From contig NZ_JALDST010000001.1 in the NCBI RefSeq assembly GCF_022747945.1, forward strand, positions 5,890,001 to 5,954,000: a stretch of DNA of 64,000 nucleotides, in the 5' to 3' direction. Of the stretch, positions 1 to 8,514 are shown in pieces. The translations under genes were made by a program, and so were the position numbers. This stretch comes from Micromonospora sp. R77. Lineage in GTDB: Bacteria > Actinomycetota > Actinomycetes > Mycobacteriales > Micromonosporaceae. Below the pieces are notes generated by a model, which was given only the letters and a program-made list of their open reading frames with translations, was not told the DNA's origin and ran no database searches. The first letter of the stretch is position 1; each line of letters begins with the position of its first letter.

Positions 1-3
1 GCG

Positions 4-741
4 GTGTGCGGTGGCCTGATCGACTGTTCGCCGGATCAGGGATCGGGGCTGCCGGACTCGGCGTCCGCCAGTACGCTCGCGGCCGTGGTGGACACGGCAG
101 CGGTTCAGCAGGCACTGGCCAACCTGGCGACGCGGCTGGCAACCCCGGTGGACTTCATCAACATCCACCGCGCCAACAAGGACGAGGCGAAGCGGAATCC
201 CCAGTACCGCAGCATGAGGTACGGCTCCTTCCTCCACGCATACGGGCCGTTCGAGATGTTCTTCAACGAGTTGATCGGCGCGCACGGAGGCCCCCGCCAG
301 GGCACACCAGCGACCATGGACCGGATACGGGAGCGGATCGCCCAGCACCTGCAGATCCCGAACGTGACCCGCCAGTGGCAGGCCCGCGTGCGGACACAGT
401 CCCTACCCGGCCGTGGCGGGCGGTGGCTCTGGACCACCATCCAGACCCGACAGCTGGGTGACTACCTCCGCGACGCCAAGGCGGTCCGCAACCGACTCGC
501 CCACGGCGACGACCCCCACACTGCACCGAACACGTCCGGCACACCCTACGACCGCAAGGACGGCAGGACCTCCATCACGCTGATGTGGGTCGAGGGCTTC
601 GTGCAGGCGACACAGGACTTGGCGACGATCACCGCGCTGGAACTGATCAACGACACCACGCTCATCCCCGACTGGCCGGTGCCACCGCGCACCGGCGTCA
701 GCGCGAACCCGCCTCCGCCCCCGTACGCGCTCACGCGGTAG
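4..741 (+). CDS. HEPN-domain protein (RiboL-PSP-HEPN-like), possibly 5'-partial
   Basis: The all-helical ~245-aa protein ends its second half with VRNRLAHGDD (about residues 161-170). R162 and H167 form the Rx4H motif of HEPN domains, many of which are metal-independent RNases in toxin-antitoxin and anti-phage systems. The overall layout (helical, RNxxAHG near the C-terminus, proline-rich tail) resembles the RiboL-PSP-HEPN family. The reading frame begins with GTG four bases from the window edge, so the true start may lie upstream. The neighbour on the right is an unrelated M20 peptidase on the other strand, so any partner gene would lie outside the window. The HEPN call rests on the motif alone. 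Confidence 0.6.
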   Translation: MCGGLIDCSPDQGSGLPDSASASTLAAVVDTAAVQQALANLATRLATPVDFINIHRANKDEAKRNPQYRSMRYGSFLHAYGPFEMFFNELIGAHGGPRQGTPATMDRIRERIAQHLQIPNVTRQWQARVRTQSLPGRGGRWLWTTIQTRQLGDYLRDAKAVRNRLAHGDDPHTAPNTSGTPYDRKDGRTSITLMWVEGFVQATQDLATITALELINDTTLIPDWPVPPRTGVSANPPPPPYALTR

Positions 742-1205
742 GAATCAGTACTCCCGGAGCCGGGCCTCGAGACGCGCGACGGCCGTCGCTCCGGCACGGC
801 GACGGTTGGGAGGAGTCCGTGTCTACGGCGCCGAGGCCGAACGCGCCGGCGAGGGCGTCGAGCACGTCGGAACCTCAACCTCCCGATGGCTCACATCAGA
901 GGAAACCCCTGCCAGTACCTGTGCGGGCTGGTGTCGGCATGGGGGGGTAACGGGCAAGAGCGGCCGGACCGGTACGGCAGGGGCGGGCGGCCGTCGGGGT
1001 CGCGGGACCGTGACGCGGAGACGCTGCGGCGGCGAACCTGCGGAACGTCGACGAGCGGCACTTGGAGGCTTCGCGATCGAGAGCGCCAACGCCAGCCTGG
1101 ACGGTCCGGAGCCGTTCAGCGTCGCCTGCTGCGGCACCGCGGACGTGCCGGATGCGAACCGGAGCACGCGGTGGTTGCGGCTCGTGCAGCGTGGGCCGCT
1201 GGGCT
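742..1205. other. Intergenic, no gene recognised
   Basis: Short frames here look like chance GC-rich frames or extensions of the antisense of the M20 peptidase. I see no ribosome binding site paired with a convincing protein, no RNA gene and no repeat. Confidence 0.5.
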
Positions 1206-2462
1206 TCAGCGGACCCCGCAGCGCCGTACGGTGAGCAGGGCGAGCGTCCGGATCACCGCCCTCAACTCGCCCAGGTCCACCTGCTCGCGGGGGGCGTGCG
1301 CGAAGCGGACGTCGCCCGGCCCGTAGTGCAGGGAGGGTATCCCGCCCGCGCTGTACAGCCGCAGGTCGCTGCCGTAGGGCGCGGCCGCGGCCGGGGGTGT
1401 GACGCCGGTGGTGTCGGCGACGGCCCTGGTGATCTCGTCGATCAGTGGATGGCCCGGGTTGAGGCGGCCGCTGGCGAACTGGCCGCCGGGCCAGGTGACG
1501 GTGGGTGGGTGGGTGCGTAGCCAGGGATGGTTGATGTCGTGGAGTGCCTGCTCGAAGGCCGCACGCGCGTCGGCGGGGTCCTCGTCCAGCCGCACCCCCA
1601 TCCGGCCCTGGGCGACCAGCAGGTCTGGCACGCTGCTGGGCCAGTCGCCGGCGCGTACGGTGCCGATCTCGATGGGGTAGGGCAGGGCATTGCCGGCGAA
1701 CAGGGCCGGCAGCGCGCTGTTGCGGCTGGCCTCCAGCTGCCGGATCGCCGCGAACACGGGCCAGAAGACCTCGACGGCGCTGACGCCCTCCTGCCGGGTG
1801 GCGCCGTGCGCGGCCCGGCCGGCGATCTCGATCTGGAAAGTCAGCGCGCCCGCGTTGGCGGTGATCACTGTGCCGTTGGTTGGCTCGGTGATCACCGCAG
1901 CCTTGCCGGTGTGGCCCCGGGCCAGGGTAGCGAAGGCGCCGAGGCCGCCGTCCTCCTCGCCAACCACACAGTGCACGGCCAGTGGGCGGGCAAGTCGCAC
2001 CCCTGATCGTTTCACAGCGCGGGTCACGGCGAGGTTGGCGATCAGGCCGGCCTTCATGTCGCAGGCGCCCCGGCCGTGCAGCGTGTCGCCGGTGAGCCTG
2101 GGGGTGAACGGGTCGTTGCCTTCCCAACGGGCCAGGTCGCCAGTGGGTACGACGTCAACATGGCCCTGCAGCACGAGCGCTGGGGGGCCCTCGTCGCCGA
2201 TGACACCGACCAGCCCGTACCCCTCGGTGCGGGGGGCCTCGGTACCCGGGAAACCGTCCATGCCCTGTAGTCCGACGAGGTCGAGTTGCCAGAGGTCGAC
2301 GTCGAGGTCAGCCTCGATCAGTAGGCGGGCGCACCAGTGCTGCATCTCGGACTCGGCGGCGGTACCGGTAATGCTCGGGATCCTCACGGCCTCAGCCAGC
2401 AGATTCACGGCTTCCGTGTCGTCGATCGCCTCCAAGACGCGGGCCTCGTGGTTACTCAACAT
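1206..2462 (-). CDS. M20-family metallopeptidase (ArgE/DapE-like deacylase)
   Basis: The 418-aa length is typical of M20 deacylases (acetylornithine deacetylase / succinyl-diaminopimelate desuccinylase superfamily). These are cytoplasmic di-zinc enzymes that hydrolyse an N-acyl or amide bond. Expected metal ligands are visible: H101 in LQGHVDVVP, D135 in GRGACDMKAG, and the catalytic/bridging pair E169-E170 in CVVGEEDGG. An AHG segment (about residue 217) marks the dimerisation lid domain. The ATG at 2462 is preceded by GGGAGATG at a suitable distance. It stands alone, with no arginine or lysine pathway genes nearby, so the substrate cannot be assigned from context. No defect is visible. Confidence 0.9.
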   Translation of the reverse strand: MLSNHEARVLEAIDDTEAVNLLAEAVRIPSITGTAAESEMQHWCARLLIEADLDVDLWQLDLVGLQGMDGFPGTEAPRTEGYGLVGVIGDEGPPALVLQGHVDVVPTGDLARWEGNDPFTPRLTGDTLHGRGACDMKAGLIANLAVTRAVKRSGVRLARPLAVHCVVGEEDGGLGAFATLARGHTGKAAVITEPTNGTVITANAGALTFQIEIAGRAAHGATRQEGVSAVEVFWPVFAAIRQLEASRNSALPALFAGNALPYPIEIGTVRAGDWPSSVPDLLVAQGRMGVRLDEDPADARAAFEQALHDINHPWLRTHPPTVTWPGGQFASGRLNPGHPLIDEITRAVADTTGVTPPAAAAPYGSDLRLYSAGGIPSLHYGPGDVRFAHAPREQVDLGELRAVIRTLALLTVRRCGVR

Positions 2463-2688
2463 CTCGTCTCATCTCCCGCCCGCGGCATCGGGACCCAGAC
2501 GAACAGGCCGGTCAGGTCGAGCCGCCCCGGGTTCTGCGGAAACCACCTTAGGCGGCGGGCCTCATCAGCGACAGCGTGTACGCCACGACCTCGGTGGCCC
2601 TCTCCGTCTCCCCACCGTCGCCGAGGCCCCGGCGGCCGCCCGTGCCGTCCACGCCACCCCCGGCAATGCCCGCACTGTCAATCTCGAC

Positions 2689-2814
2689 CTAGATCGACTT
2701 GGTGACCGTAGAGGACCTGTGCCCGAGCACGTCCTGAATCCGTTCGAGCGGCACGCCCTGGTCGTAGAGCAGCGTCGTGCACGCCGCGGTGGGGACCTGC
2801 TGGTCGCGGGGCCC
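2689..2814 (-). pseudogene. C-terminal relic of a tyrosine recombinase (integrase)
   Basis: Reading the minus strand in the frame that stops at 2689-2691 gives a peptide containing AACTTLLYDQGVPLERIQDV, followed by LGHRSSTVTKSI and the stop. This matches the C-terminal box of phage-type integrases: the HT/A-C helix, then the L-x-x-x-L-G-H-x-S segment with the late catalytic histidine. The final tyrosine that normally follows 'TxxI' is absent because the frame stops there. Upstream the frame runs into the IS701 fragment, so only about 40 codons of the recombinase survive. It is inactive and marks an integrated element now lost. Confidence 0.65.
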
Positions 2815-3157
2815 CCGCCGACTTCACGCCCTTCTTGAGGAAGCCGGTCTCGTCGATGATCAGTACCCCGTCGTCGTGGCCGAGGTGCTCGGACATGTAG
2901 GCGACCAGGTCATCGCGGACCGCGTCTGGGTCCCACGCTGACCGGTTGAGCAGCCGCTGCATCCGGTCCGGGGTCGCATCGCCGGCGGCCTCGGCCAAGG
3001 TCCAACCGTTCTTGGCCGCCAGAGGTGACAACAACTCGACCAGGTAAGTCAGCGCCTGCCGGCCGGGCTCCGTGCGCCCGAACCGGTGCGCGAACCGCGC
3101 CAACAGATCATCCATACCCACCCGCCAGCCGACGATCTCATCGATCAGCACAAGCAC
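2815..3157 (-). pseudogene. N-terminal fragment of an IS701-family transposase
   Basis: About 115 codons (LLARFAHRFGRTEPGR..., WTLAEAAGDATPDRMQRLL, LLNRSAWDPDAVRDDL) match the N-terminal part of IS701-type DDE transposases. They end shortly after the first acidic motif (VLIIDETGFLKKG), where D is the first residue of the DDE triad. Full-length relatives are about 400 aa, so roughly the last 280 residues are missing. The frame is fused at about 2815 to recombinase-derived sequence. I saw no terminal inverted repeats. This is a dead insertion-sequence remnant. Confidence 0.8.
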
Positions 3158-3328
3158 GAGAGCGTGCCCGTTCTATGAACGACCACATCAGACAGACATT
3201 GCGATCTCCTGATCCATCAGACGAATAGCATCGACATGCGCAGCCGACGTACAGGGACGACGCCGCACACGCGCCGATTATCCAGACGAGCTGCCGAAAC
3301 TCCAGATCAAGCAAGTGCAGCTGGAGTA

Positions 3329-4063
3329 CTAGCGGGCAGCCGGCGACCCGCCGCAGCTCGACAGGGAGCTGACGGCGGCCACCACCGTCGTAGGGTCGAG
3401 ACTGTCGAGCACTAGATCAGGTTCGTAGGATGCCAGCTCTTGCCGACCGATCCGGTGAGCGACGACAGCGACGCGAAAGCCGGCCTGGCGTGCGCAGGCG
3501 ATGTCGTTGGGCGCGTCCCCAATGACGATCGCTCTAGCAGGATCGAGCGGATCGCCATAAATCTCGGAGTAGCGCTGAGCTACGACTTTCGGAAGCTGGA
3601 AGCGATCTCGCGCGTCCGATCCGAACCCACCGATGCGAAGATCAAGGAACTCGTCCAAGCCCGCGACGTGCAGCTTCACGTCGGCGGCCGAACGCAGGTT
3701 GCCGGTCAACACGGTTTGGACGAAACCATGGTTGTGCAACTCCGCGATGCTGGCCGCGGCACCTGGGTACGGCGGCTGAACTTCAGCGAGCTCGTGCCGG
3801 CCTTCTTGCATGACTGCGGCGATGGCCTGTCGGAAGGCGGGTATGCCGGCCTCCGCAGATGATGGGTCTACGCCCGAGGCGATCGCCGTGTCGACGGCGA
3901 TGGACTCGTCCGTATATCCATGCACCTTCTTGTCGGGGAAGGCAACGTCGGAGTGGGCGATGCCGTACGCACGAGCGATCGCGCGCTTCAGCCAACGCAG
4001 GTCCGCAGGGATGAGCGTCCCGTCAATGTCCCAGATGACCAAGCCCGCGCTGCTGTGGTTCAT
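3329..4063 (-). CDS. HAD-family hydrolase (phosphatase-like)
   Basis: The 244-aa protein starts with the HAD motif I (VIWDIDGTLIP; the first D is the nucleophile). It has motif II in VLTGN (T) and motif IV in IVIGDAPNDIACARQAG (D...D for Mg2+). A helical cap lies between motifs I and II, as in phosphoglycolate-phosphatase-like enzymes. I chose the ATG at 4063 rather than any upstream start, because the upstream extension of the frame is merely the translation of the hexamer repeat (a poly Cys-Pro run). A probable role is dephosphorylation of a small metabolite; the substrate is unknown. The gene is monocistronic. Confidence 0.85.
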   Translation of the reverse strand: MNHSSAGLVIWDIDGTLIPADLRWLKRAIARAYGIAHSDVAFPDKKVHGYTDESIAVDTAIASGVDPSSAEAGIPAFRQAIAAVMQEGRHELAEVQPPYPGAAASIAELHNHGFVQTVLTGNLRSAADVKLHVAGLDEFLDLRIGGFGSDARDRFQLPKVVAQRYSEIYGDPLDPARAIVIGDAPNDIACARQAGFRVAVVAHRIGRQELASYEPDLVLDSLDPTTVVAAVSSLSSCGGSPAAR

Positions 4064-4075
4064 GGAAGCATCGTC

Positions 4076-4123
4076 GCACGGGCACGGGCACGGGCACGGG
4101 CACGGGCACGGGCACGGGCACGG
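4076..4123. repeat. Hexanucleotide tandem repeat (GCACGG)8
   Basis: Eight perfect copies of GCACGG run from 4076 to 4123, followed by a partial unit. The array ends 12 bp upstream of the HAD hydrolase start codon, so it lies in that gene's 5' untranslated region or promoter. A six-base unit does not shift a reading frame, but copy-number change would alter promoter or leader spacing. Confidence 0.95.
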
Positions 4124-4338
4124 GCAGCTAACCCTGTCGAGCGTCGACGGGATCGCGGCCGGGCACACGCGGCCCCGACGGAGGAGGCAGGTCGCGGCAG
4201 TCATCGCTCTGGCAGTCGCTCCCGGCCACCCCGCGGACGCCGAGGCGCCATGCGGCCAGTCTTCAATAGGAGCTCGCCGTACGTCTGCGACCACCTCCCC
4301 GTCGCAGAGCCGCGCGTGTTGACGCGTGCGGAGATCTA

Positions 4339-5534
4339 GTGCCTCGTCTTTGGACGTTGGCCGTGTAATCCGTCGGTTCGGAGGCCGTCTCGGGCAGGCT
4401 GTCCCTCTCGCTGTTGTGTGGGAGGTGATGCCGGGTGGGACGACGCCCGGAGGTGTTCGTGCGGGCGCTGTCGATGGCCGAGGGCCAGCGGCTGCAGAAG
4501 ATCACGCGGACCGCGAAGAACCCGGTCAAGCTGCGCCGGGCGATCGTGGTTCTGATGTCTGGCCAGGGCCAGCCGGCGCCCGACATCGCGTACCTGCTCA
4601 AGGCCACCGAGGACTACGTCCGCGACGTGATCCACGCGTTCAACGAGCGGGGGTTCGACGCGCTGGACCCAAAATGGAGAGGGGGCACACCGAACAAGAT
4701 CAATGAGCAGACCCGCGACTGGATCTGTGTGATCGCCCGGTGTGACCCCCGCTTCCTCGGCCAGCCGTTCTCGACCTGGTCGCTGTCCAAGCTGCGTGAC
4801 TACCTGATCGCCACTGGCCAGGTGGACACGATCAGCATCGAGACCGTCCGGCGGATCCTGCACGAACGCGGCGTCACCTGGCAGACGTCGAAGACGTGGA
4901 AAGCCAGCAACGACCCGGACTTCACCGCCAAGATGCGTCGGGTCCTCGACCTCTACGACCATCCACCGGCCGGCGGCCGGGTCATCTGCGTCGACGAGTT
5001 CGGGCCGCTGAACCTGCAGCCCCGGCCGGGCAAAGCCTGGAAACCGCAGGGCAACCCGGTCCGACTCCGGGCGACTTACCACCGTGACCACGGTGTCCGG
5101 CACATGATCGCCAGCCTCGACCTGGCCACCGGACGAATCCACTACCGGATCCGGGACCGGAAACGATCGAGCGAGTTCCTCGACTTCCTCAAGACCCTGC
5201 GGCGCCGCTGGCCAGGACAGACGCTGCATCTGATCCTGGACAACTTCTCCCCGCACAAGCACCCCACCGTCCGGGCCTGGTGCCAGGCCAACGACGTTGA
5301 GCTGGTCTTCCTGCCGACCTACAGCTCCTGGCTGAACTGGATCGAAGCCGAGTTCGCCGCTTTGCGCTACTTCGCCCTCAACGGCACCGACCACCGCACC
5401 CACGCCGAGCAGGACACCGTCATCGGCGACTACATCCGCTGGCACAACCAGCGCGCCCGTCCGAAAACGGGATACGCGACCAAGTCCAAGATCCGCCACC
5501 CAGATTACCCCTTCAAGGCCGCGTGACGAGGCAC
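4339..5534 (+). mobile_element. Complete IS630-family insertion sequence (1196 bp)
   Basis: The ends are perfect 10-bp inverted repeats, GTGCCTCGTC at 4339-4348 and GACGAGGCAC at 5525-5534. They are flanked by TA on both sides (4337-4338 and 5535-5536), the TA target duplication expected of IS630/Tc1-type transposition. One intact transposase gene fills the element. Intact ends and an intact gene suggest recent arrival. The insertion lies between the HAD gene and a decayed FAD oxidoreductase gene. Confidence 0.92.
4435..5526 (+). CDS. IS630-family transposase
   Basis: The 363-aa protein has an N-terminal helix-turn-helix region (about residues 15-70; LSMAEGQRLQKI, DYVRDVIHAFNERG) that binds the IS ends, then a DDE catalytic core. 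The acidic residues are visible in VICVDEFGPL (about residue 185), LILDNFSPHKHP (about 267) and SSWLNWIEAEFAAL (about 303). The frame starts at a GTG and is uninterrupted, ending 8 bp from the right terminal repeat. It catalyses cut-and-paste transposition into TA dinucleotides. Confidence 0.95.
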   Translation: MGRRPEVFVRALSMAEGQRLQKITRTAKNPVKLRRAIVVLMSGQGQPAPDIAYLLKATEDYVRDVIHAFNERGFDALDPKWRGGTPNKINEQTRDWICVIARCDPRFLGQPFSTWSLSKLRDYLIATGQVDTISIETVRRILHERGVTWQTSKTWKASNDPDFTAKMRRVLDLYDHPPAGGRVICVDEFGPLNLQPRPGKAWKPQGNPVRLRATYHRDHGVRHMIASLDLATGRIHYRIRDRKRSSEFLDFLKTLRRRWPGQTLHLILDNFSPHKHPTVRAWCQANDVELVFLPTYSSWLNWIEAEFAALRYFALNGTDHRTHAEQDTVIGDYIRWHNQRARPKTGYATKSKIRHPDYPFKAA

Positions 5535-5817
5535 TAGCCGGGTTGTCGGTGAATTGTCATAGGTCGATGAAATGGCTGTCCGACAACGCCCGACGTCGGC
5601 GACTGTAGGCGTGCCTACCCCGAAAGGCCGGGCGGATCGTTCGTGCAGTTGGGAGATCGCTGTCCGGACGGTGCCTGTGCTGCGCTAGGTGGTGATCATC
5701 GCGCTGGCCTCAACTGTTGCCGATTTCCTGTACCAGCCGGTGGACATGCAGCGGGTCCGGTCGCGGGGTGGCTGTTCGCTTCCGATCGTCTGCGACTGTT
5801 GGAAAGGAAAGTCTGCC

Positions 5818-6080
5818 GTGTTCTTCGATGTCGTCGTCGTTGGTGCCGGCCCAGGTGGTCTGGCTTGTACCCACGAGGTCGTGCGCCAGGACCAGGGACT
5901 TCGGGTGCTGCTGTTGGAGGCCGGGCGGGGATGCGGAATCGGCCGTGCCCGGTCGACCGCGGACTGCGGTGTACGGGGTGCGCCGGGATCTGCAACGTCA
6001 TCAGTGGCTTTGGCGGCTATATACATTACTGCAACAGGGTGAAGAGCCTTCGGATCTCCGGGTACGGGCTAGCCGACCAT
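5818..6080 (+). pseudogene. Frameshifted, truncated FAD-dependent oxidoreductase
   Basis: A GTG start preceded by GGAAAGGAAAG opens a frame beginning FFDVVVVGAGPGGLACTHEV. This has the GxGxxG dinucleotide-binding fold of FAD-dependent dehydrogenases, followed by VLLLEAGRG. Around 5925-5940 homology jumps to another frame, which reads NRPCPVDRGLRCTGCAGIC and then NVISGFGGYIHYCN, the next conserved block of the same enzyme family. Downstream, homology fades after about 6080. The gene therefore has an early frameshift and has lost most of its length. It sits about 280 bp from the right end of the IS630 element. Confidence 0.65.
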
Positions 6081-6407
6081 GATGCCGTAGTCGGGGCTGT
6101 TTCCCCTCTTGTCGTAAGGGAGTGGCCAGGGGAGGCCCGGAGTGGGCGGTCATGGAGAGGGTGATGTGGGCGTACTAGGCTCGCCAGTCGCGGACTTGGC
6201 ACTCCTCGGGGCCCGCTTCGTTCTCGGCCTGCTGGAAGCATGAAGTAGCCGATTGGCCCTGCGTGGTCAAGGCCCGCTGGCGCTGATTCGCCTACCTGGA
6301 CCGCTAGGCTGGCGCTAGGTGGTGGCAGCAGCTGCTCGGAGAGCCAGTGTTCCATCTGCCTGGACCGTGAGTTAAGAATCAGTCCTTCGCACCCGATCAG
6401 TTAAGAG

Positions 6408-6680
6408 ATGAAAATGAATGAGGCTGAGTTGGCGCGAGCCGAGGCCGTCGAACGGCTTCTACCTCGTAGGCGAAGAGGTCGGCGCATCGTCAGAACGGCG
6501 AGCTACATCACCATCGCTGCGGCAGCAATGATCATCTCCTCTCTGATGGTGCAGGCGACGGCCGGGCGGCTGAATCTTGCTGCGAGAGTTGCCTTGGTCG
6601 GCATCGGAACTGTGGTCGGATCAGTGTTGATCGGATTCGGCTGCTCCTGGCTTGTGAAGCGAGCGCGGCCTCGGGACTGA
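6408..6680 (+). CDS. Small two-TM membrane protein, unknown function
   Basis: The 90-aa protein has an Arg-rich N-terminal segment (LLPRRRRGRRIVR), then hydrophobic stretches at about residues 31-48 (YITIAAAAMIISSLMVQA) and 60-80 (VALVGIGTVVGSVLIGFGCS), and a basic tail. This is the layout of a small inner-membrane protein with two helices. It converges on the next membrane protein gene on the opposite strand with a 25-bp gap. The start is uncertain because a second ATG lies two codons in. I recognise no family. Confidence 0.5.
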   Translation: MKMNEAELARAEAVERLLPRRRRGRRIVRTASYITIAAAAMIISSLMVQATAGRLNLAARVALVGIGTVVGSVLIGFGCSWLVKRARPRD

Positions 6681-6705
6681 GGACGTCCCTGCTTCCGCCT
6701 CGGTC

Positions 6706-7269
6706 CTAGGGCTCGGGCTTCACGTCAGGGGCTCTGGCGGGTCTCAAGGCGATCCTCGCCGCCGCGCATCCTCCCCCTAGCGGGAGTAGAAGAGCAGTCC
6801 ACATGCCTACATCTGCGGCGGTTACGCCTAGAACCTTGAGCACTGCGACGACTGCTAGCGGGGGAATCGTCAGGACCACTGCGCCACATGCCGTCAGTGT
6901 CAGCAGGAGCGGGATGTCGCGCTTGTGGTCCCCGCTGCGATCGCAACGCTCGTTGACAAATGCGAAGACACTCTGGAGCCATCCATGGCTCTTGGGTGCG
7001 GGGCGGGTAGACGGGTCCGACACCTCAGCCAGATCAGCGTTGTCGGGTGTGCCGACTGGTTGCGGCACGACGTGGCCGTCAGGAGGGACGCTCTTTGGGC
7101 GCGATAACTGAGGCTTTAGCTCGTTTCTCCGCCTACCGGGCTGCTGAGCCGGAAGCTCATTCGCGCCTTCGGAGCTCGACGACTTCTCCGCGGTAGAGGT
7201 GCGACGGTTGCCCTGTGGGCGAGCTGACTTGGAGTCGGCCCTGTTCGAGGAGTGACGCCTTGGGGGCAA
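6706..7269 (-). CDS. Membrane protein with long disordered N-terminus
   Basis: The 187-aa product starts at a TTG preceded by GGAAGGA. Residues 1-95 are rich in Ser, Arg, Pro and Gln and probably disordered. Residues 120-145 (LLLTLTACGAVVLTIPPLAV) and 150-175 (VGMWTALLLPLGGGCAAARI) are hydrophobic helices. Possibly a cytoplasmic tail anchored to the membrane. No family is recognised. It diverges from the DUF5753 regulator at 7482. Confidence 0.5.
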   Translation of the reverse strand: MPPRRHSSNRADSKSARPQGNRRTSTAEKSSSSEGANELPAQQPGRRRNELKPQLSRPKSVPPDGHVVPQPVGTPDNADLAEVSDPSTRPAPKSHGWLQSVFAFVNERCDRSGDHKRDIPLLLTLTACGAVVLTIPPLAVVAVLKVLGVTAADVGMWTALLLPLGGGCAAARIALRPARAPDVKPEP

Positions 7270-7351
7270 CGGAGTTATCCTTCCGGGCTTGTCAGAGAGC
7301 GGCCCTGAGGGCTTCTGGGGTGGGTCGTGCCTGGATGCGTGGAACTTCTAT

Positions 7352-7368
7352 CGGTACGCTCACGGTAC
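7352..7368. promoter_or_regulatory. Direct repeat CGGTAC x2, candidate operator
   Basis: CGGTAC occurs at 7352-7357 and 7363-7368, spaced 11 bp start to start (about one helical turn). The pair lies in the divergent intergenic region about 115 bp upstream of the DUF5753 regulator. Direct repeats on one face of the helix are a common binding arrangement for HTH proteins. There is no experimental support. Confidence 0.25.
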
Positions 7369-7481
7369 AGCTCATCACAGTAAGTTAGGTTGCGACGCGC
7401 TAGGTGCGAGTAGCACTTTCTGCGGCCGACCTGTCGGGCAACATGAGCTGTCGAACCGGACTTTCGGAAAGAAACGGACTT

Positions 7482-8354
7482 ATGCCCCAAGACCTTGATG
7501 CGGCGGTGCAGCGCAGGCGTCTGCGGACAGAGCTTCGCAGAGCGCGGGCGCGAGCAGGATTCACCCAGAAAGAGGTGGCGGATGCCTTGGGATGGTCTCC
7601 GTCGAAAATTATCCGGATCGAGAGCGGCCAGGTTGGTCTCTCTCGAACGGACCTCAAGGCGCTGCTGAATTTGTACAAGGTCACGAGTGGGCCGCAAGTA
7701 TCCGAGTTCGTCCGAATGGCGGAGCAGAGCAGACGTCAGGTCTGGAGCGCATATCGCGATGCGCTCACCCGCGAATTTCTCGTTTATCTAGGTTTTGAGG
7801 CTTCTGCTTCGGCCATAAAGCAATTCGAGAATATGTTCCTCCCGGGACTGCTGCAGACGGAAGAATACGCGCGGGAGGTAATTCGTGCGCTGTCAAGCCC
7901 TGAGGTGCCTGAGCGCACTAGGGAACGTCGAGTCGAAGCGCGGATCAAGCGGCAAGAGATCTTCAGCCGACCGGATGCGCCGCAAGGATCTTTCGTACTG
8001 GATCAGGCGGTTATATTCCGGCACGTGAGATCTGCGGGTAGCGGCACCGGGATAATGAAAAGACAGCTCGCTCGACTGCTGGAACTTAGCGAGCACCCTG
8101 CTATCAATATAGGGATCCTGCCGTTCTCTTTCGGGCTGCACCTTGGCCTGAGGGGTCCGTTCGTGATTCTCGAATTCCCTGATCCTGAGGACGAAGAAAT
8201 GCTTTTTCTGGAGACTGGGCCTATGAGCGTCATGACGCGAGAGAGCCACGACGATATTGCGCCCTATCAAGAGACCTTCTGGGAAATCGAGGCCAAGGCG
8301 CTGACGGGAGGTGAAATGAGATCTATGATCAAAGAAGCGATGGCGAGTATGTGA
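7482..8354 (+). CDS. XRE-family regulator with DUF5753 domain (orphan)
   Basis: The 290-aa protein has an N-terminal XRE helix-turn-helix (about residues 12-65; AGFTQKEVADALGWSPSKII and RIESGQVGLSRTDL). A DUF5753 domain follows to the C-terminus, with the typical FLPGLLQTEEYAREVI block and a 'FVILEFPDPEDEEMLFLETG' block. Such actinomycete regulators usually pair with a small DUF397 protein in toxin-antitoxin-like modules (Scr1/Scr2 type). No DUF397 gene is adjacent here, so this copy is an orphan. The ATG at 7482 fits the HTH start better than the upstream start at 7404. Codon use is less GC-biased than its neighbours, suggesting recent acquisition. Confidence 0.88.
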   Translation: MPQDLDAAVQRRRLRTELRRARARAGFTQKEVADALGWSPSKIIRIESGQVGLSRTDLKALLNLYKVTSGPQVSEFVRMAEQSRRQVWSAYRDALTREFLVYLGFEASASAIKQFENMFLPGLLQTEEYAREVIRALSSPEVPERTRERRVEARIKRQEIFSRPDAPQGSFVLDQAVIFRHVRSAGSGTGIMKRQLARLLELSEHPAINIGILPFSFGLHLGLRGPFVILEFPDPEDEEMLFLETGPMSVMTRESHDDIAPYQETFWEIEAKALTGGEMRSMIKEAMASM

Positions 8355-8393
8355 TCTCAGCGAGCCCTTTTCAACTTGACGTTGCAGCTCAGG

Positions 8394-8514
8394 GTGGGAT
8401 GTAGAAATGGCGGCCGGTGCGCCAGTCGGGGTGCCGGTACCAGTGCTCGGTGAGTGCGGTCAGGTCCTGGGAAGCGGCCCACCGCTGCCGTAGGCTGGGG
8501 AGTTTCCCGGCTGC
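8394..8514 (-). other. Possible small-gene relic downstream of the TPR regulator
   Basis: In the same frame as the restored TPR sequence, after its stop codon, the sequence continues as GKLPSLRQRWAASQDLTAL and TEHWYRHPDWRTGRHFYIPP and then stops. The sequence looks protein-like, but no start codon is available in the frame after the stop. It may be the tail of a formerly longer regulator or a decayed small gene. Confidence 0.3.

Noticed and set aside
4076..4123. Hexamer array as CRISPR or phase-variable frame switch
   Set aside because: There are no spacers, and a six-base unit cannot shift the reading frame.
4064..4294. N-terminal extension of the HAD hydrolase frame including a Cys-Pro repeat
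   Set aside because: It is the translation of the hexamer repeat. The HAD motif I begins right after the ATG at 4063, where family members start.
4336..5499. 387-aa frame antisense to the IS630 transposase
   Set aside because: A GC-rich shadow frame with Val/Asp/Gly bias, lying wholly inside a clear transposase gene.
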